A DNA stretch of 64,000 bases from Zongyangia gallinarum. GTDB lineage: Bacteria; Bacillota; Clostridia; Oscillospirales; Ruminococcaceae. The position numbers and the translations under genes are program-made. This document shows, piece by piece, positions 60,788 through 64,000 of this stretch. The first letter of the stretch is position 1. Each line of letters opens with the position of its first letter. Location of the stretch: positions 1-64,000 of the forward strand of contig CAJFQY010000013.1 in the NCBI GenBank assembly GCA_904419315.1, written 5' to 3'. The notes beneath the pieces were generated by a model. That model was not told where the DNA came from. It did not search any database and saw only the letters and a program-made list of their open reading frames with translations.

Positions 60788-61279
60788 TTACCTAGACAAA
60801 TGGAGCTTACAGGTAGGACATCCCTTTGCAATGGTATCTCCCAACTCGAATTTTAGCCCATTTGCTTCAGCGATACCTCGATCTCCATCCATAGCAATAT
60901 CGCAAAGCAGTTCACAGGTTTCATCGTCAAATCCTAGCTTCTGCCATGCGCTAACCAGGGGGCAGTAATGGAAGGTAACTGTCACGTCTTTTTCGGATTG
61001 GGTCGTTTCCATCTCAAAGGTTTTGATGGCAATCTCCGGCAAAAAGATCTGTTTGAATACACGACAGTCTAAGGAACCATTGCACTGCTCTTTGTATCCT
61101 TCTCCATGGAAAAGCCCGCAACGTTTCACAGCGGCTCGGCAAATCGCTTCAGCATCGGCGCCAGCCTTTTTGGCCTCATCGTAAATAAGTCCCATCCAGG
61201 TAGCTCGATGTTCCAATGCTTTACGGTTATTATCCACCAACTCCGCATGCAAGGTTTCCTTGTTTACAATTTTTGACAT
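60788..61279 (-). CDS. L-2-amino-thiazoline-4-carboxylate hydrolase family protein
   Basis: 163-residue protein with the ATC-hydrolase (PF14196-type) pattern: AICRAAVKRCGLFHG, TVTFHYCPLVSAWQKLGFDD, CELLCDIAMDGDRGIAEANG and a C-terminal GCPTCKLHL. In Pseudomonas the enzyme opens L-ATC to N-carbamoyl-L-cysteine on the way to cysteine. Cys residues in YCPLV and GCPTC may be functional. The ATG at 61279 with GGAGGG upstream is preferred to longer frames. First gene of the cluster, divergent from the GntR regulator. Family assignment is from motif recall; the substrate is inferred. Confidence 0.82.
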   Translation of the reverse strand: MSKIVNKETLHAELVDNNRKALEHRATWMGLIYDEAKKAGADAEAICRAAVKRCGLFHGEGYKEQCNGSLDCRVFKQIFLPEIAIKTFEMETTQSEKDVTVTFHYCPLVSAWQKLGFDDETCELLCDIAMDGDRGIAEANGLKFELGDTIAKGCPTCKLHLSR

Positions 61280-61431
61280 GTTCATCCCTCCATCTAAAAT
61301 TATATTTTTTGAGATTATATTAATCATATCAGCTAAACATAATTTATTCAATATTTTTTTCATATTTTATTATAATTTTCAATAAAAAAAATATTTTTTA
61401 TTGATTTTGATGTAATAACTTTGCTTTTCTG

Positions 61432-61460
61432 TTGATTCCATCCTTCAAATCTGCTATAGT
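61432..61460 (+). promoter_or_regulatory. Promoter of the GntR/FCD regulator gene
   Basis: TTGATT (61432-61437), 17-bp spacer, TATAGT (61455-61460), 37 nt before the start codon. The intergenic region is very A+T rich and must also hold the minus-strand cluster promoter, probably within 61300-61400. Confidence 0.7.
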
Positions 61461-61497
61461 GAAAAAGGGTCTAGCGATATGAGCAAGGAGAAAGAAT

Positions 61498-62127
61498 ATG
61501 CAAGACAAAAAAAGCCTAAAAGATCAGGTTTACTCATCACTGTTCCAAGATATTCTCAGAGGAGTATATCCACCCGGTGCTATTCTCCGTGAAAAAGAAC
61601 TGGTAGAAAAATATAATGTGAGCAAATCTCCCGTCCGGGAGGCGCTAATTTCACTTTGTAACGAGAAGGTGCTCCGTAGTATTCCCCGCTACGGCTACGA
61701 GGTCGTCAGCTTAAACGACCAGGATATCCGGAATATCTTAGAGTTTAGGCAGATGCTGGAATGCGCATGTCTGGACAAATACTGGGGTACCTTTACACCG
61801 GAGCAAATTCGCAAGTTGGAGATGGTTGCCAATTCATTCCCTGAAAACTGTGAACTCAGTGCCTTGGTGCAATGGGAGAATAACGCAGCATTCCATTTGG
61901 CCTTAATTTCCTGTTGCAATAACCGCTATATCTATGACGTTTTAAAGACATCCATTCTTACTTTAACCAGGGCTTTTGCTCAGTTTTATTGGGATCGCTG
62001 GCGTAAAACCACCTTTGTCATCGAAACCACGCAGCATAAAAAAATCGTGGAATACATTAAAGCTAATGACAAGGAACAAGCCATTGCCTGTCTTTATCAT
62101 GATATGAATGAATTTAGGTTAAAATAA
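61498..62127 (+). CDS. GntR-family regulator, FadR/FCD subfamily
   Basis: 209-residue DNA-binding protein. N-terminal winged helix (LKDQVYSSLFQDILRGVYPP; LVEKYNVSKSPVREALISLC; RYGYEVV) and a C-terminal FCD ligand-binding domain (NILEFRQMLECACLDKYW; NAAFHLALISCCNNRYI). It is divergent from the ATC-hydrolase/CyuA/Hyu cluster and is the probable regulator of that cluster, responding to a pathway acid. AGGAG precedes the ATG. Confidence 0.93.
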   Translation: MQDKKSLKDQVYSSLFQDILRGVYPPGAILREKELVEKYNVSKSPVREALISLCNEKVLRSIPRYGYEVVSLNDQDIRNILEFRQMLECACLDKYWGTFTPEQIRKLEMVANSFPENCELSALVQWENNAAFHLALISCCNNRYIYDVLKTSILTLTRAFAQFYWDRWRKTTFVIETTQHKKIVEYIKANDKEQAIACLYHDMNEFRLK

Positions 62128-62138
62128 GTAAAGAATAT

Positions 62139-62182
62139 GAAAAAGGCCCGGAAGCTCACCAGGACAAGCTTCCGGGCCTTTT
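62139..62182 (+). terminator. Terminator after the GntR/FCD gene
   Basis: AAAAGGCCCGGAAGCT and AGCTTCCGGGCCTTTT (one extra base) form a strong stem 11 nt after the stop codon. Confidence 0.92.
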
Positions 62183-62412
62183 CTATTGGTGGATTGTAAC
62201 CTCTTCCGTGTTATTCTGGGTTTATATTACAATCGAATTTTACAAAAAATTCCTAAAAATTTTTATAGGGCAGCCGCTGGACATACAAATATACAACTGG
62301 TTTGGAATTTTTGTCAAATCAACGCTTTCCTCATCCTCATATCAGTGAACAAATCACCAACCAGCTTGTACAGTCCTTTATTTTTATGTATTTTGAACTA
62401 TTTTCTTATCTA

Positions 62413-62441
62413 TTGTTTAATTCTTACAGCAATGTTATACT
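62413..62441 (+). promoter_or_regulatory. Promoter of the secreted glycosidase gene
   Basis: TTGTTT (62413-62418), 17-bp spacer, TATACT (62436-62441) preceded by TGT as an extended -10. The rest of the 366-bp gap is A+T rich; an open frame across it (62186-62542) has no coding character. Confidence 0.65.
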
Positions 62442-62493
62442 CATATCAAATGGGATTTTCCCTATTGAAAACCATCATAAGGAGGAGAAGAAG

Positions 62494-64000
62494 ATGCAAG
62501 GATTTCTACGAAAAAAGGGAAAGGCAAGACGGTGCCTTATAGCCACGGTGGCCCTGCTGCTTGTCATCAGTATGCTGCCCATAGGGCCTATGGCTGCGGC
62601 AATTGACATTCCAGATGCTCCCGTGTCAGATTTCCAAACGGCTCCGGCAGCTACCGGCCTTGTCAGCAATTTGACAGGATGGCCGGAGGCCACAGGGACC
62701 TGGTCTATCACGGAGGATGGGTTGGTCGGTCAGAATCTAGCGCTTGCTGACCAGTTCTTTCTCTCTGGAACCCAGGTTACCGGAGACGATTCATTTTCTT
62801 ATGAGGGCGACATTACCCTCCCAGCTGGAGAAGGACAAAATGCTGCCGGCTTGGTGGTCTGGAGCAGTTCCGGCTGGTACTGTGTCAATGTGGACCGCGC
62901 CGGCGGAGTCGCCCGTCTGTTTAAGGTAGGTGAAGGTGCTTGGGCCGCTCCTGACCGGGCGCTGACCAACCAGCAGAAAGAACAGAGCACTTTCCATCTG
63001 CGGATGGAGGTTTCCAACCATCAGGTACGGTATTATCTCGACGGTACCTTGGTAGCTTCCTATACCGACCCGAATCTATCGGGAGGGCAGCTAGGAGTCG
63101 TGGGGCATTTTTCCAATGCCACTTTTCAGTCTCTGAACAAGGGGGAGCTAGCATCTGGATTTGATAGCAATCTGACCGGCTGGCCGGAAGCTACCGGCAC
63201 CTGGTCCATCACTGACGAAGGTCTGGTAGGCCAAAACGCTGGCCTTATGAACCAATTTTTCCTCTCGGGAACATCAGTTTCCCCTGATGATTCCTTTACC
63301 TATGATGGGGATATTACCCTCCCTATCGGTGAAGGACAGAATGCTGCTGGTCTGGTCGTTTGGAGCGACACTGGCTGGTACTGTGTGAATGTGGATCGTG
63401 CCGGCGGCGTAGCTAAACTGTTTAAAAATGGAAACGGTGGCTGGGCTATCGACAATTATACCTTGACAGAAGCACAAAAATCCCAGGAGACCTTTCATCT
63501 TCAAATGTCTGTAACAGATGGACTCATCCAGTATTATCTAGATGGTGTGATGATTCTCAGCTACAAGGATGAAAACTTTAGCGGGGGTCAGCTGGGTGTT
63601 GTAGGACATCTGGCCAACGCTACCTTTAACCATCTGCTCTACACCTCTACCAATGTGCCAAAACTCACCGGTATAGAGGTGGAAGGCTTCACCTTTACAG
63701 AACCATTTGAGTCTGGACGTACTCGTTATCTAACCAATGTGCCTGCATCGACCGAAAGTATTCGGATTAAAGCGACCGCCGATGCTGGATTAGAGCTTTC
63801 TGTTGATGGAAAATCTGTCCAAAACGGTATTTTCTCCGAACCGATTGCTCTTCATAATGGCATGAACCGGATTACGGTGGGGGTTACCAATCCGGAACTG
63901 GGTTACACAACATCAATTACCGTCTCTGTCTACCGATTGGTAGACCGGGAAACTGGATATCAAGAGGATTATCGTCCGCAGTTTCATTTTTCCAACTACC
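62494..64000 (+). CDS. Secreted multidomain glycoside hydrolase, probably GH32 (partial, runs off the window)
   Basis: 502 codons visible, no stop. A signal peptide (basic start, hydrophobic CLIATVALLLVISMLPIGPM, cleavage near MAAA) is followed by two copies of a jelly-roll (LamG-like/GH32-associated) domain of about 170 residues. They share NLTGWPEATGTWSIT, GEGQNAAGLVVWS, GWYCVNVDRAGG and FSGGQLGVVGHL-like segments. A cadherin-like beta-sandwich domain (LTGIEVEGFTFTEPFESGRT to TVSVYRL) comes next, then YRPQFHFSNY, which matches the start of the GH32 catalytic domain just before its NDPNG motif. It probably degrades fructans outside the cell. AAGGAGGAG precedes the ATG at 62494. Confidence 0.82.
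   Translation, partial: MQGFLRKKGKARRCLIATVALLLVISMLPIGPMAAAIDIPDAPVSDFQTAPAATGLVSNLTGWPEATGTWSITEDGLVGQNLALADQFFLSGTQVTGDDSFSYEGDITLPAGEGQNAAGLVVWSSSGWYCVNVDRAGGVARLFKVGEGAWAAPDRALTNQQKEQSTFHLRMEVSNHQVRYYLDGTLVASYTDPNLSGGQLGVVGHFSNATFQSLNKGELASGFDSNLTGWPEATGTWSITDEGLVGQNAGLMNQFFLSGTSVSPDDSFTYDGDITLPIGEGQNAAGLVVWSDTGWYCVNVDRAGGVAKLFKNGNGGWAIDNYTLTEAQKSQETFHLQMSVTDGLIQYYLDGVMILSYKDENFSGGQLGVVGHLANATFNHLLYTSTNVPKLTGIEVEGFTFTEPFESGRTRYLTNVPASTESIRIKATADAGLELSVDGKSVQNGIFSEPIALHNGMNRITVGVTNPELGYTTSITVSVYRLVDRETGYQEDYRPQFHFSNY

Noticed and set aside
62186..62542. Plus-strand frame before the GH32-like gene
   Set aside because: Covers the promoter and ribosome site of the real gene and shows no family character.

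Overview
The window is chromosomal DNA from a spore-forming, anaerobic member of the Bacillota, class Clostridia, most likely an Oscillospiraceae/Ruminococcaceae-type gut bacterium. This is inferred from gene content: FMN and SAM-I riboswitches, acetate kinase with a PduL phosphotransacylase, formate-tetrahydrofolate ligase, LL-diaminopimelate aminotransferase (DapL), type III glutamine synthetase, an ANTAR regulator next to glutamine synthetase, and a sporulation sigma-K gene split by a recombinase element. Genes are densely packed, with many ATGA overlaps and strong Shine-Dalgarno sites. I saw no rRNA, tRNA or CRISPR array.

Layout. 1-8.6 kb: a SAM-I riboswitch for a gene off the left edge, FMN-riboswitch-controlled ribU, ackA divergent from tmcAL, a YitT-type membrane protein, and the operon fhs-tsaE-tsaB-upp. 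8.7-17.6 kb: a RodA/FtsW-type gene, a DUF2752 gene, glyA, a CAP-domain lipoprotein, an esterase, rarA, an iron alcohol dehydrogenase, a CorA-type transporter and a YbaK-type deacylase. 17.9-22.2 kb: sigK in two pieces separated by a 3.63-kb skin-like element that carries a two-gene SUF Fe-S assembly unit, a small divergent ORF and a large serine recombinase. The exact junction can be reconstructed. 22.3-27.8 kb: a YtrA-type GntR regulator with its ABC transporter, pduL, a family-4 uracil-DNA glycosylase and two uncharacterised genes.

27.9-38.5 kb is a nitrogen-assimilation block. An asnA-glnN operon is divergent from a glutamate synthase (split, archaeal-style subunits)-ferredoxin-oxidoreductase-glnA-ANTAR operon. 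Both transcripts begin with a promoter-proximal intrinsic terminator overlapped by a competing small hairpin with the same hexaloop (AAAGGC), which matches the A1/G4 rule for ANTAR-binding RNA. The ANTAR protein encoded at the end of the glt operon is therefore the probable antiterminator of both. 38.6-46.5 kb: carA-carB-dapF-pyrG-dapL, in which carB and dapF form one uninterrupted reading frame. 46.5-51.3 kb: a LiaF-like protein, a tandem repeat array, two tandem Gfo/Idh oxidoreductases, a small membrane protein and a P1-family peptidase.

51.5-62.1 kb: a catabolic cluster on the minus strand (ATC-hydrolase family protein, CyuA-like cysteine desulfidase, M24 peptidase/creatinase, HyuA, NCS1 permease, class V aminotransferase/desulfurase, HyuB) divergent from a GntR/FCD regulator. 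I infer uptake and ring-opening of a hydantoin- or thiazoline-type compound, perhaps yielding cysteine. 62.5 kb to the end: the N-terminal part of a secreted, probably GH32, fructan hydrolase with a duplicated domain. The strongest candidates for new biology are the compact skin element with SUF cargo, the two-promoter ANTAR attenuation circuit, the CarB-DapF fusion and the thiazoline/hydantoin-to-sulfide cluster.
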